Source of the DNA: Achromobacter denitrificans NBRC 15125
GTDB lineage: Bacteria; Pseudomonadota; Gammaproteobacteria; Burkholderiales; Burkholderiaceae_B
Length of the DNA: 64,000 bases
Direction of reading: 5' to 3'
NCBI RefSeq assembly: GCF_001571365.1
Contig: NZ_BCTQ01000008.1
Span: 62,001-126,000 of the forward strand
A model generated the notes under the pieces. It was not told where the DNA came from. It was given only the letters and a program-made list of their open reading frames with translations, and made no database searches. Positions 1-9,075 of the stretch are shown here, one piece after another. Both the position numbers and the translations under genes were made by a program. Numbering within the stretch: position 1 is the first letter of the stretch; every line of letters starts with the position of its first letter.

Positions 1-1
1 G

Positions 2-190
2 ATCTCGCAAGGCGCCTACGCGTTCGCGCCCGCCCTGTTCGGCCTGCTGCGGGTGCTGTCGGAAGCCGCCGGGCATCCGCTGGGCTGGTTCCTGGCCGCG
101 GCGGCCTGCCTGCAAGCCGCCGCGATCGCGAGCTTCGCGGCCGGTCGGTTCACTCCAGTCCGCCGCGGCGCGCGACCAGCCCGGCCATGA
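2..190 (+). CDS. MFS transporter, C-terminal fragment (cut by window edge)
   Basis: Reading frame 2 is open from the first base to a TGA at 188-190 and encodes about 62 residues. It begins with a QGAYAFAPALFGLLR-like stretch, then a hydrophobic segment (WFLAAAACLQAAAIASFAAG) and a short basic tail. The QGAYAFAPA motif followed by a last transmembrane helix resembles the end of YbfB/YjiJ-type MFS permeases, so this is probably the tail of an inner-membrane exporter. Its 3' end overlaps the convergent PaiB-like gene by about 40 bp. The family call is tentative because only the last helix is visible. Confidence 0.5.
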   Translation: MSQGAYAFAPALFGLLRVLSEAAGHPLGWFLAAAACLQAAAIASFAAGRFTPVRRGARPARP

Positions 191-782
191 CGGCATCGCC
201 CTGCTCGTCCGCCAGGCCTTGCGCCACGCCGCGCCGGTCGGCGGGCGCGCGGTTCTGGCTGACTTTCCACTTGCCCTCGATGCGCGTCAGGCGGATCTCC
301 ACGCCGACGATCGCACGCATCTGGGCGGCGATGAAATCGGCTGGCGCGTCGTCCACGCGCCAGGGCAGCGCGCGCGCCCTTTCCTGGCTGTCGGTCAGCG
401 CGTCGAGCTGGGCCCGCAGCCAGGCCGGATCATCCTGTATCGCCGGAACGCCCCAGGCATGCACCGCCACGAAATTCCAGGTGGGCACGACCTTGTGCGT
501 TTCTTCCTTGGTCGGATACCAGGACGGGGTAATGTAGGCCTGCGGGCCATGGAAGACGACCAGGCACTCCCGTCCCGAGGCCAGTTCCGCGAGTTGCGGA
601 TTGACGCGCGCGACATGCAGGCGCAGCACGCCGCAAGGCCCTTCGGGATAGAGCAGACAGGGAATGTGGTTCGCCATCAGCCCGCCCTGGGCCGCGGTCG
701 TGAGCACGCCCAGGGGGTGCGCGCGGATGAAATCGTGCTGAACGTCGAGGGAATCTTCGCGGAAGGCGGAAGGCAGATACAT
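150..782 (-). CDS. PaiB-family FMN-binding negative transcriptional regulator
   Basis: A 210-residue protein starting MYLPSAFRE, the usual N-terminus of the family; the upstream in-frame extension to 851 is unlike the family and was not used. It carries the conserved KVVPTWNFVAVH block at about residues 97-108 and an RxxPW-like region near the middle, both typical of the split-barrel flavin-binding PaiB fold. Members of this family are cytoplasmic and were named for repression of protease and sporulation genes in Bacillus; in proteobacteria their real role is poorly known. It is convergent with the MFS fragment. Confidence 0.85.
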   Translation of the reverse strand: MYLPSAFREDSLDVQHDFIRAHPLGVLTTAAQGGLMANHIPCLLYPEGPCGVLRLHVARVNPQLAELASGRECLVVFHGPQAYITPSWYPTKEETHKVVPTWNFVAVHAWGVPAIQDDPAWLRAQLDALTDSQERARALPWRVDDAPADFIAAQMRAIVGVEIRLTRIEGKWKVSQNRAPADRRGVAQGLADEQGDAVMAGLVARRGGLE

Positions 783-983
783 GGCGGGAATCGAGTGTGC
801 GGGGAAACACCCAACATACCGCCACCGTGGCCCCATTGCCAGGGCCACCAAGAATTCTTTTCATGGAGCCAGACGCGCCCGTCGCCGGCTGGCCGCGCCA
901 TAATTGCCGGTACGCCCCCGCCTGCAACGTCTGCCGTCCGGCAACCCGCGCCCGGGTGTCATTTTTCCGCAAAAGGAGAAAAC

Positions 984-1679
984 ATGAACACCCATCTCGC
1001 GCTGGCCGCCTGCTGCGCGGCCATCGGTCTGGCCGGCTGCACCAACCTGCCCAAGGCGCAGGACTACTCGACCTCGCTGGGCGAAAGCCAGAGCCAGCTC
1101 CGGCAGGACCCCGACTGGAACGCCGGCCGTGTCTGGGTGCGCCCCGGCCCGTCGATCGGCAGCCTGTACGACAAGAAGCTCATCCTGGAAAAAATGGAGT
1201 ACATACAGGGCGACCGTCCCGACGACCTGGACATGCGCGACGACCCGGCCATGCGCGAGCGCGCGCTGGACTATATGAACGAAGCGCTGCGGCGGGAGTT
1301 CGCGCAATCGGGCTATCAATTGCTGGCCCATCCCGCGCCGCGCGCCTTGCGGCTGCGCGCGGCCATTACCGGCACCTTCAAGAACGACCGCGATCCGCGC
1401 GCGATGGAGTACATCCCGATAGGCTACGTGATCGGCCAGACCGCCAAGGCGGCTGGGCTGCGGGACAAATCCGCGCGCCTGCTGATCGAGGCCGCGCTGC
1501 GCGACGCCAACACCAACGAATTGCTGATCGCGTCGGTGGGCACCGTGACGGGCAGCAACCTGCCGCCGGACCGCAAGCCCACCGCGGACGACGTGCGCAG
1601 CGCCATCGACGAATGGGCGCGCCACGTGCGCGAGCAGTTCGACCGCATCTGGCAGGACGAAAGGCCCGAAGCCGGCTAG
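984..1679 (+). CDS. DUF3313-like lipoprotein
   Basis: A 231-residue protein preceded by an AAAAGGAG ribosome-binding site 6-12 bases upstream of the ATG. The N-terminus is a type II signal peptide with lipobox IGLAGC at about residues 14-19, so the mature protein should be a lipid-anchored envelope protein. The remainder (a WVRPG.S segment, then an IEAALRDANTNELL segment) resembles the DUF3313 lipoprotein family as I remember it. No enzymatic motif is visible. It stands alone with about 150 bp before the next gene. Confidence 0.7.
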   Translation: MNTHLALAACCAAIGLAGCTNLPKAQDYSTSLGESQSQLRQDPDWNAGRVWVRPGPSIGSLYDKKLILEKMEYIQGDRPDDLDMRDDPAMRERALDYMNEALRREFAQSGYQLLAHPAPRALRLRAAITGTFKNDRDPRAMEYIPIGYVIGQTAKAAGLRDKSARLLIEAALRDANTNELLIASVGTVTGSNLPPDRKPTADDVRSAIDEWARHVREQFDRIWQDERPEAG

Positions 1680-1834
1680 CCGCAAGCGCGCCGGGAACAA
1701 TCGCGAAGGGATCCGGGTCGAAACCGTCGCATTTTCCCTTCAAATAACACGATGTGATGAATATTGACGTCAACCCTCACTTACCCATGACCACGGCTAA
1801 TGCTACTGTTCCGCCTGTGCAAGGAGTACATGCA

Positions 1835-2002
1835 ATGGATCAGAAAACCAAGCCCTGGGCTTTTCCCAAACCCCACCCGGAAAACACCCCGCGTGGCGAA
1901 CGCAATAAACAGGAATTCGACGCTCCCGTCGAAGACCGGAAACCCGCGGCCAAGCCGCGCGGCAAGAAAGAGGCGCCGGTTGCCGGCCGGGCCCGTACAT
2001 GA
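1835..2002 (+). CDS. small basic hypothetical protein
   Basis: A 55-residue ORF with an AAGGAG site at 1821-1826, 8 bases before the chosen ATG at 1835. It is rich in K, R, P and E, has no hydrophobic segment and looks disordered. Its stop codon overlaps the start of the next gene in an ATGA arrangement (1999-2002), which supports translational coupling and makes it a real gene. I do not recognise the family. Confidence 0.6.
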   Translation: MDQKTKPWAFPKPHPENTPRGERNKQEFDAPVEDRKPAAKPRGKKEAPVAGRART

Positions 2003-2616
2003 CTCTGGCCGCGCGGACGCTCGCCGCGGCTGCGGCCGCGCTGTCCGCGCTTTCCCTGGCCGCCGCGGCGGCGCCCGAGGTCCAGACGGGCGATCTCGTG
2101 TTCCAGCAATCGCGGTCGGCGCAAAGCCTGGCCATCCAGCAGGCAACCCATTCGCGGTATAGCCACATGGGCATGATCGTGATGCGCCAGGGGCGCCCCT
2201 ACGTGCTGGAGGCCGCCGCCCGGGTCGGCTACACGCCGCTCGATCAGTGGGCGGCGCAAGGCGAACGCGGGCACTATGTGGTCAAACGCCTGCGCGACGC
2301 CGAGCGGCTCACCCCGCCGGCGCGCGAACGGCTTGCCGAGGCGGGCGCCGGGTTCGTGGGCAAACCCTACGACCTGGTCTTCGCCTGGTCTGACGAGAAC
2401 ATCTACTGCTCCGAACTGGTCTGGAAAATCTACCAGCGCACGCTGGGCCTGGAAATCGGCGCGACCGCGCCGCTCCGGCAGTTCGACCTGAGTTCGCCCG
2501 CCGTGCGCGCCAAGATGCAGGAGCGCTACGGCAAGAACGTGCCCTGGGACGAACCCATCATCTCGCCGGCGGCCATGTTCGATTCGGCGCTGCTGCGCAC
2601 GGTCGACGAACGCTGA
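1999..2616 (+). CDS. YiiX/YebB-like permuted NlpC/P60 cysteine hydrolase
   Basis: A 205-residue protein with a signal-peptide-like N-terminus (alanine-rich, cleavage near residues 24-25), so probably periplasmic. The core starts with QTGDLVFQQSRSAQSLAI, followed by the histidine motif YSHMGMIV (H55) and the cysteine motif IYCSELVWKIY (C137). A histidine before the cysteine is the circularly permuted order of YiiX-type papain-like amidases. Such proteins are thought to hydrolyse peptidoglycan or lipid-linked amides, but the substrate here is unknown. It is translationally coupled to the preceding 55-residue ORF. Confidence 0.85.
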   Translation: MTLAARTLAAAAAALSALSLAAAAAPEVQTGDLVFQQSRSAQSLAIQQATHSRYSHMGMIVMRQGRPYVLEAAARVGYTPLDQWAAQGERGHYVVKRLRDAERLTPPARERLAEAGAGFVGKPYDLVFAWSDENIYCSELVWKIYQRTLGLEIGATAPLRQFDLSSPAVRAKMQERYGKNVPWDEPIISPAAMFDSALLRTVDER

Positions 2617-2642
2617 GCGCAAACGCCAGGACAGCCCGAACC

Positions 2643-4289
2643 ATGGCCACGCTTTCGGACCCGCCGCTGCGCGGCAGCGCCCGCATTACCGGCGTTTTCT
2701 TCGATCCCGCGCGCGGCATCGCGGCCGTCGCTTCCGAGTTTCCCCTGCTGGCCGTTCCGCGGGCGCGCGCCGCCTACGGCGGCCAGGCCTTGCGCTACCG
2801 CGTGGCCCTGTATCGCCGCGGCGAATCCTCGCCCTTCGCCGCCCTGGACGCGCTGCGCCATCCCGTGAACGACGTCGCCTTCCATCCCACCGAAAGCGTC
2901 GCCGCGATCGGCGCCGGCAGCTATGACGGAGGCTATCTGTTCGAGGGCGAGCTCGTCGCCTGGGACTGGAGCAACGGCCGCCACGCTCGCCTGTTCGAGC
3001 GCATGCCCGAAGTCGCGCGCTGCGCCTGCGACGCGGATGGCCGCGGCATCACGGCCTGGGTACGCCCCTGGGACGAAGAATGGGAGGGGCTGCCCGATAC
3101 GCCCGACGCGGCGTTCAACACGCTGTACCGCGTGCGCGTTCCGTACGGCGAGGCGACCTGGTCCAAAGCCCCCGCGCAGAGCCCGGCGCTTTGCGCCGAC
3201 GACGCCGCGCCGGAGGAAGCGCCTTGCGCGCAAGCCGCCGCGCCCGCCGATCGGCTCGCGCAATGGCTGGGCCTGCCCGGCCTGGAACAGACCGGCGCCA
3301 TCCACGACCTGGCCTGGCTGGACGACTACCGGATTGCCGCGGCGCATCGCGGCTGCCTGCTGGAAATCCACGACGTCCGCGGCGGCGCCGCCACGCGCTA
3401 CACCGGCGAGGGATACGGTTGCGAGATCCTGCTCGCGGCCGGCGTCCACGTGCACGCGGCGGCGCCCGCGGACCGTTCCGCGCCGAGGTGGTCGCAGGAT
3501 TCCCGGCTCTATCGCTGGACCGAAGACGGCCTGGATCTCGTCGCCGCCTACGAAGGCGAGTTCACGTTTTCGGCCTCGTCCGAGGGCATGCTGCTGGGGC
3601 GCATGAACCGCTATCCCCGCCCGCAGCGGCCCCTGGACCTGCTGCGCGACCTCCGTCGCGGCGACGAGCGGCGCCTGGACCTGGGCCACTACGATTGCTT
3701 CAACCACTACCTCCGGATCGACGGCGCGCCCTGCCTGTTCGCCTTGCAGGGCACGCCCGCCGGTTCGCACGAACACAAGCATCTGTGCGTCGTGGATGCG
3801 GACGGCCGGGTCCGCCGGCTGTGGCCGGTGCTGAAGGCCGACGGCAAGCCGGCCAGCCATGCCATGGAGCTTTGCGGCTGCTACCTGGACGACGCGCAAG
3901 GCGCGGCGGTCGTCCTCGCCGGCCGCCACTATTCGCCCACTGTCGGCGACGCCTGCGCCGGCTTCATCTATCGCAGGCGGCTGGACGGCAAGGAACCGTC
4001 GTGGCGCCACCCGACCCGCGCCAGCGCGGCCGCCATCGTGGCCTTGCCGCAAGCCGGCCTCGTCGCCGCCGCCTTCCTGGACGGCACCCTGATGCTGATG
4101 GATGCCGGCACCGGCGGGATCCGGCGGAATGCGAAGCTGCGCCTGGAAGGGCTGCCCACCGTCGCGCATGCGATGGCCGCGCGCGGCGACCGGCTGGCGC
4201 TGGGCACGGCCGACGGCCGCATCGCCGTGGTATCGGCGAGCGAGCTGCTGCGGCAGGATGCGACACCACACTGGGCCGACATCGGCTGA
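2643..4289 (+). CDS. hypothetical protein, probable beta-propeller
   Basis: A 548-residue protein without signal peptide, starting 26 bp after the hydrolase gene. The sequence shows irregular repeated blades with motifs such as VNDVAFHPTESVAAIG, IHDLAWLDDYRIAAAH and DRLALGTADGRIAVVS, each with the hydrophobic strand pattern of WD40/YVTN-like propellers. No canonical WD dipeptide series and no catalytic motif are visible. I do not recognise a specific family; scaffold or binding function is inference from fold only. Confidence 0.6.
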   Translation: MATLSDPPLRGSARITGVFFDPARGIAAVASEFPLLAVPRARAAYGGQALRYRVALYRRGESSPFAALDALRHPVNDVAFHPTESVAAIGAGSYDGGYLFEGELVAWDWSNGRHARLFERMPEVARCACDADGRGITAWVRPWDEEWEGLPDTPDAAFNTLYRVRVPYGEATWSKAPAQSPALCADDAAPEEAPCAQAAAPADRLAQWLGLPGLEQTGAIHDLAWLDDYRIAAAHRGCLLEIHDVRGGAATRYTGEGYGCEILLAAGVHVHAAAPADRSAPRWSQDSRLYRWTEDGLDLVAAYEGEFTFSASSEGMLLGRMNRYPRPQRPLDLLRDLRRGDERRLDLGHYDCFNHYLRIDGAPCLFALQGTPAGSHEHKHLCVVDADGRVRRLWPVLKADGKPASHAMELCGCYLDDAQGAAVVLAGRHYSPTVGDACAGFIYRRRLDGKEPSWRHPTRASAAAIVALPQAGLVAAAFLDGTLMLMDAGTGGIRRNAKLRLEGLPTVAHAMAARGDRLALGTADGRIAVVSASELLRQDATPHWADIG

Positions 4290-4351
4290 GCGCGGCGTGC
4301 GCGGATGCCGCGATATACACTGGGCTTTTGCTTTCTCCGCAAGCGCGCGCC

Positions 4352-4779
4352 ATGCATCCCCGCATCAGTGTCATCACCCTGGGCGTCGACGACCTGGACC
4401 TCGCCCTGCGCTTTTATCGCGACGGCCTGGGCCTGCCCACGCCGGGCATCATCGGGCAGGAGTTCGAGCATGGTTCGGTGGTGTTCATCGACCTGCAGCC
4501 CGGCCTGAAGCTGGCGCTCTGGCCGCGAGCCAGCATCGCCCACGATACCGGCCTGCCGCCGGGCCCGGCATCGCCCACCAACCTGACGCTGGGCCACAAT
4601 GTCGGCTCGCGCGAGGAAGTGGACCGCGTCATGGCCCGGGCCCAATCCGCCGGCGCCCGCATCCTGAAGCCCGCCCACGACACTTTCTGGGGCGGCTACG
4701 CCGGCTACTTCCAGGATCCGGAGGCCACGTCTGGGAAGCCGTCTGGAACCCGGCCTGGCAGGCGGACGCGGGCACCTGA
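4352..4779 (+). pseudogene. VOC (glyoxalase-like) family protein, frameshifted near the 3' end
   Basis: The ATG at 4352 opens a vicinal-oxygen-chelate protein (ISVITLGVDDLDLALRFYRDGLGLP...). Reading is normal to GYAGYFQDP, where the family continues with D/N-G-H-x-W-E. At 4721-4722 one base is missing: after CCG the next bases GA-GGC-CAC restore G-H-V-W-E-A-V-W-N-P-A-W only in the +1 frame, which ends at TGA 4777-4779. Without the correction the frame runs on into unrelated sequence to 5413. This is either a one-base deletion making a pseudogene or a sequencing error; the metal-ligand Glu of the last strand lies after the lesion. Confidence 0.8.
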
Positions 4780-4949
4780 GATACACGCAAGGACACAGCC
4801 GCGCGGCGGCGGCCGCGCCGGGCCTGACGACCGATTTCACGCCTGTGCGCGGCTCCTTATGGCGGGAACGCTCCCTAAGCGTAATCCCCTAGCGATGGCT
4901 GGCGAGACAGCCGCTATCCTCGCGGGCAGGCAAGTCCGAGTAGGCCCGC

Positions 4950-5852
4950 ATGAATCCTCGTCTCGACCTCTACACCCTGCAGGTCTTCCTGGCCGTGCTG
5001 GAAGAAGGCAGTATCACGGCCGCCGCCACGCGCGAGCACATCGCGCCCTCGGCCCTGTCCAAGCGCCTGTCCGAACTGGAGCGCGTGCTGGACGTGCCGC
5101 TGTTCCAGCGCCACGCGCGCGGCGTGGAGCCCACCAGCGCCGCCCGCGCGCTGGCCCGGCGCGCGCGCACCCTGCTGCACCAGACGCAAGACCTGGCCGA
5201 CGAAATCCGCGACTACTCCGCCGGCCTGCGCGGGCGCGTGCGCGTGGCCGCCAATCTGTCCTCGATCGCGCAGTTCCTGCCCATGGAGCTGCGCCGTTTC
5301 CTGATCGACCATCCCCACGTGCAGATCGACCTGGAAGAATCGGTCAGCGCCGGCGTCACCCGCGCGGTGGCGGACAACGCGGCCGACATCGGCGTCTACA
5401 CGCAATCCGATGACGAGAATGGCCTGGATATCTTCCCCTACCACCGCGACGTGATGGCCCTGGTGGCGCCCGCCGGGCACCCCTTGTCCGGGCGCGAACG
5501 CGTGGCCTTCGCCGACACCCTGGACTACGACCACGTCGGCATGCACCGAGGCAGCGCGGCGAACTATCTGTTCACCCGCGAAGCCGCCTCCATGAACCGC
5601 ACGCTGCGGCTGCGCTTCCAGGTCACGTCCTACGATGCGCTGGTATCCATGGTGCGCGCCGATCTCGGCATCGGCATCGTTCCGGCTAAGGCCTTGTCCG
5701 TCTATGCCTGCGACGAACTCTGCGTGGTTCCGCTGACCGACGCCTGGGCGCGCCGGCAGCTGAAGTTGTGCGTCCGCAGCAATGAATCGCTGTCGGGCGC
5801 CGCCCGCCTCCTGCTGGACCATCTGATCGCCGAGGCCGCAGCGCAGCAATGA
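4950..5852 (+). CDS. LysR-family transcriptional regulator
   Basis: A 300-residue protein with the N-terminal winged helix-turn-helix (LYTLQVFLAVLEEGSITAAATREHIAPSALSKRLSELERVLDVPLFQR, residues 7-57) followed by a periplasmic-binding-protein-like effector domain. It lies immediately upstream of, and co-directional with, the lyase/TRAP operon at 6.0-13.2 kb, so it is the likely regulator of that operon. A dyad in the 186-bp gap downstream (5948-5963) is a candidate binding site. The inducer is unknown. Confidence 0.9.
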   Translation: MNPRLDLYTLQVFLAVLEEGSITAAATREHIAPSALSKRLSELERVLDVPLFQRHARGVEPTSAARALARRARTLLHQTQDLADEIRDYSAGLRGRVRVAANLSSIAQFLPMELRRFLIDHPHVQIDLEESVSAGVTRAVADNAADIGVYTQSDDENGLDIFPYHRDVMALVAPAGHPLSGRERVAFADTLDYDHVGMHRGSAANYLFTREAASMNRTLRLRFQVTSYDALVSMVRADLGIGIVPAKALSVYACDELCVVPLTDAWARRQLKLCVRSNESLSGAARLLLDHLIAEAAAQQ

Positions 5853-5943
5853 ATGCGCGGCCTTGCCCAGGCCCGCCGGCCGCGGCCGGAGGCATCGCAT
5901 TTCGCGATACCCGGCCGAAGATTCACGAATTGTCCCGCCTGGG

Positions 5944-5968
5944 TCGATCACTGAAGATAGTGACCGAC
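5944..5968. promoter_or_regulatory. dyad symmetry upstream of the lyase operon
   Basis: TCACT at 5948-5952 and AGTGA at 5959-5963 form a perfect 5-bp inverted repeat with a 6-base spacer, flanked by further partial symmetry (GTC ... GAC). It sits 75-90 bases before the GTG start of the lyase gene and directly after the LysR gene, a plausible operator position. The motif is short and could be chance in 186 bp. Confidence 0.35.
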
Positions 5969-6038
5969 AACGCCGTCCCGGACATCGCCGCGCAAGGCCT
6001 TTGCGGGCGCAGGAGCCGGGCACCAGGAGACAAGCGCC

Positions 6039-6977
6039 GTGAGCCTTCCAGACCGGGTTGAAATCGTGGAAGTCGGCTTGCGCGACGGGCTGCAGATCGA
6101 GTCCGAATTCGTGCCGACCGACACCAAAGCCGAGATACTGAACGCCCTGATCGACGCGGGCGTCAGGCACTTCGAAGCCACTTCCTTCGTATCGCCGCGC
6201 GCGGTGCCGCAGATGCGCGACGCCCACGACGTCCTGGAGAAAGTGCGCAAGCGCCCCGGCGTGGTCCTGGGCGCCCTGGCGCCGAACCGCAAGGGCGTCG
6301 AAAACGCGCTCAAGTCCAAGGCCGACGAGATCGTCGTGTTCCTGTCGGCCACCGAAAGCCACAACACCAAGAACCTGAACCGCCCGGTCGAACAATCGCT
6401 GCGCGATATCGAGGACATCGCGGCGCTGCTGAAAGATCACCCCATGAAGCGCAAGGGCGCCATCGCGGTCGCCTTCGGCTGCCCCTTCGAGGGCGACGTG
6501 GACCTGGGGCGGATCAAGGCCATCTTCTCCCACTTCGCGGGGCTGGGCTTCGACGCGGTGACGCTGGGCGACACCACGGGCATGGCCACGCCCCCGCTGG
6601 TGCGCCGCACCGTCGAGGCGCTGCGCGCCGACCACCCCGACATGAAGATCTCGCTGCACTTCCACAACACGCGGGGCATCGGCCTCGTGAACGTCGCCGA
6701 AGGGCTGCGCGCCGGCGTCACGTCGTACGAGTCGTCGCTGGCGGGGCTGGGCGGCTGCCCGTTCGCGCCGGGCGCCACGGGCAACATCTGCACCGAGGAC
6801 CTGGTCTACCTGCTCGACGAAATGGGCGTGGACAGCGGCATCGATCTGCGCGCCCTGATCAAGGTGGCGCAGCGGCTGGAAAGCGTGATCGGCCGCAATC
6901 TCCCGGGGCAGCTGATGAAAGCCGGCCCGCGCCTGAACCTGCACGACTACGGCGGCGCCGTCGGCGCGGTCGGTTGA
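6039..6977 (+). CDS. hydroxymethylglutaryl-CoA lyase family protein
   Basis: A 312-residue TIM-barrel lyase that starts at GTG 6039, preceded by AGGAGA at 6025-6030. It shows the DRE-TIM signature VEVGLRDGLQ near the N-terminus, the HxH metal motif SLHFHNTRG, and the cysteine loop GLGGCPFAPGATGN that marks HMG-CoA lyases. The family cleaves 3-hydroxy-3-methylglutaryl-CoA or related 3-hydroxyacyl-CoAs such as citramalyl-like substrates to acetyl-CoA and a keto acid. It is the first gene of an operon with a lactonase, TRAP transporter and CoA-transferase, suggesting cleavage of a CoA ester formed from an imported acid. Confidence 0.88.
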   Translation: MSLPDRVEIVEVGLRDGLQIESEFVPTDTKAEILNALIDAGVRHFEATSFVSPRAVPQMRDAHDVLEKVRKRPGVVLGALAPNRKGVENALKSKADEIVVFLSATESHNTKNLNRPVEQSLRDIEDIAALLKDHPMKRKGAIAVAFGCPFEGDVDLGRIKAIFSHFAGLGFDAVTLGDTTGMATPPLVRRTVEALRADHPDMKISLHFHNTRGIGLVNVAEGLRAGVTSYESSLAGLGGCPFAPGATGNICTEDLVYLLDEMGVDSGIDLRALIKVAQRLESVIGRNLPGQLMKAGPRLNLHDYGGAVGAVG

Positions 6978-6987
6978 GGAAAGGCGC

Positions 6988-7956
6988 ATGGACAGCCAAC
7001 CGAATCCCGCCCCCCTGCTGCCCCTGAGCGCGGTGCGCGAAGCCGGCGTCAACCTGAACCGCCCGGAATGCGTGCTGGCCACCGCCGCCGGCGACCTGTA
7101 CGTGTCGGACAAGGCCGGCGGCATCCGCCACATCCAGCCCGGCGGCAGCGCCCGCCTCATCGGCGCGCAGGCCGGCCTGATCCCCAATGGCTTCGCGCTG
7201 CTGCCCGACGGTTCGTTCGCGGTGGCGAACCTGGCCGACGACGGCGGCGTCTGGCGCGTGCAGCGTGACGGCTCGGCCGCGCCCCACATCATGGAAATCG
7301 ACGGCGTGGCGCTGCCCAGCGTCAATTTCGTCTGGCTCGACGACCGCGAACGGCTGTGGATCTGCGTGAGCACGGTGCGCAAGGGCGACCACCAGTTCAG
7401 GCGCGACATCGCCGACGGCTACATCGCGGTGCACGACGGCCGGGGCACGCGCGTGGTGGCGCAGGACGTGCACTGGACCAACGAATGCCGCATGGATCCC
7501 ACCGGCGCCTACCTGTACGTCAACGAGACCTTCGGCCGGCGGCTGCTGCGCTTTCGCGTCGCCCCCAACGGCGATCTCGGCGAACGCACGGTAATCACCG
7601 AATTCGGCAAGGGCACCTACCCGGACGGCATGGCCATCGACGAAGCGGGCCACATCTGGGTGATCAGCGTGGTGTCCAACCGGGTGATACGCGTCAGCCC
7701 CGACGGCCGGCAGCAGCTCGTGCTGGAGGACGGCGACCCCGCGCACATCGACAGGCTGGAGACCGAGTACCTGGCCAACCGGCTGAGCCGCCCGATGGTC
7801 TACGACAACCACAGCAAGAAGCTCCAGAACATCACCAGCATCGCCTTCGGCGGCCCCGACCGCAAGACCGCCTACCTGGGCAGCATCAACGGCGCGAGCC
7901 TGGCGGTGTTCGATTCCCCGGTGGCGGGGCTCAAGCCCGCGCACTGGAACGGGTGA
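6988..7956 (+). CDS. SMP-30/gluconolactonase-like protein
   Basis: A 322-residue cytoplasmic beta-propeller of the SMP-30/LRE family, 10 bp after the lyase gene. Residues expected to bind the divalent metal appear in order: Glu in NRPECVLAT, Asn in WTNECRMDPTG, and Asp in TYPDGMAIDEAGHIWV. These enzymes hydrolyse lactones. In this operon it may open a lactone form of the imported acid before CoA activation; that is inference from context. Confidence 0.82.
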   Translation: MDSQPNPAPLLPLSAVREAGVNLNRPECVLATAAGDLYVSDKAGGIRHIQPGGSARLIGAQAGLIPNGFALLPDGSFAVANLADDGGVWRVQRDGSAAPHIMEIDGVALPSVNFVWLDDRERLWICVSTVRKGDHQFRRDIADGYIAVHDGRGTRVVAQDVHWTNECRMDPTGAYLYVNETFGRRLLRFRVAPNGDLGERTVITEFGKGTYPDGMAIDEAGHIWVISVVSNRVIRVSPDGRQQLVLEDGDPAHIDRLETEYLANRLSRPMVYDNHSKKLQNITSIAFGGPDRKTAYLGSINGASLAVFDSPVAGLKPAHWNG

Positions 7957-8039
7957 CCCGCGCCGACCGCAGCACCCGCCGTCCACCCGGACCAGGCGGA
8001 TCCACATCACCGGACACTACGACAATGCCGGGGGGAGAC

Positions 8040-9065
8040 ATGATGAACAGGAAGCTATCGCCGTTTCTGGCCCGTGGCGCGGCCATCGTGCTGGCGCTGT
8101 CGGCCGCCGCCGCGGGCGCGCTCCTGCCCGCCGGGGTTGCGCAGGCCCGCGAGATGAAGATCGCCACCATCGCCGCCTCGAACAGCCCCTGGGACCACGC
8201 CATGCGCGCCTTCGCCGACGAAGCCGGCAAGCAGTCCGGCAACGATCTGCAGGTGCACGTCTATACCGACGGACAACTGGGCGACATCAGCAAGATCCTG
8301 TCGTCCATGCAGCTGGGCACGCTGGACATGGGTTACTTCGGCCTGGGCTCCGTGGTGCTGCTGCGCGGCGCGCAACCGCTGAACATCCTGTATGCGCCCT
8401 ATCTCTTCAAGAGCGGCGAACAGGCCGAGCGCATCATCAACAGCGACGAGTTCGCCAAGATCTTCGACGACGTCGCCAAGAAGTCCGGCGTGCGCGTGTT
8501 CGCCGCCTTCGGCATCCGCTCGCCGCGCGCGCTCCAGACCGTATCGCGCGCCATCAACAAGCCCGAGGACGTCAAGGGCCTGAAGCTGCGCGTGCCGTCC
8601 ATCCCCATTCTGAAAAGCACCTTCGAGAAGCTGGGCGCGCAGGTCGTGCCGCTGGGAATGACCGAAATCTACACCGCGCTGGGCCGCGGCATGATCGACG
8701 GCCAGGACAACGGCTTCGACCTGTCCATTCCCCTGCGCTTCCACGAAGAAGCCAAGTTCTGGGCCGCCACCGACCATGCCTACGAACTGACCGGCTGGTT
8801 CATTTCCGAACGCGTGTGGCAAGGCCTTAACGACAAGCAGCGCCAGGCCCTGATCGACGCAGCCCGGGCCGGCGGCCAGGTCGCCACCCGGCTGGACAAG
8901 GAGCTGGACGACAATGCGGTCAAGCTCCTGAAAGACGCCGGCGTCACCTACACGCAGCCGGACAAGGCGGCGTTCAAGGCGGCGCTGGCCACGGTCTACC
9001 AGCAGTACGAGGGCAAGGACTGGCCCGCCGGCATGGTGGAACGCATCCAGAAGATGCAGGAATAA
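8040..9065 (+). CDS. dctP: TRAP transporter substrate-binding protein DctP
   Basis: A 341-residue protein with an N-terminal signal peptide (hydrophobic core ALSAAAAGALLPAG, cleavage after AQA) and the DctP fold (MQLGTLDMGYFGLGS; KGLKLRVPSIPILKSTFEKLGAQVVPLGMTEIYTALGRGMIDGQDN). It captures a carboxylate in the periplasm for the two membrane subunits encoded directly downstream. GGGGGAG precedes the tandem ATGATG start; the second ATG at 8043 is equally possible. Confidence 0.92.
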   Translation: MMNRKLSPFLARGAAIVLALSAAAAGALLPAGVAQAREMKIATIAASNSPWDHAMRAFADEAGKQSGNDLQVHVYTDGQLGDISKILSSMQLGTLDMGYFGLGSVVLLRGAQPLNILYAPYLFKSGEQAERIINSDEFAKIFDDVAKKSGVRVFAAFGIRSPRALQTVSRAINKPEDVKGLKLRVPSIPILKSTFEKLGAQVVPLGMTEIYTALGRGMIDGQDNGFDLSIPLRFHEEAKFWAATDHAYELTGWFISERVWQGLNDKQRQALIDAARAGGQVATRLDKELDDNAVKLLKDAGVTYTQPDKAAFKAALATVYQQYEGKDWPAGMVERIQKMQE

Positions 9066-9075
9066 GGAGCCCGGC

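Noticed and set aside
4914-7409. An 831-residue minus-strand frame across the LysR and lyase genes
   Set aside because: Antisense shadow; composition is Gly/Ala/His/Arg-rich as expected from reversed GC-rich codons, and both plus-strand genes have clear domains.
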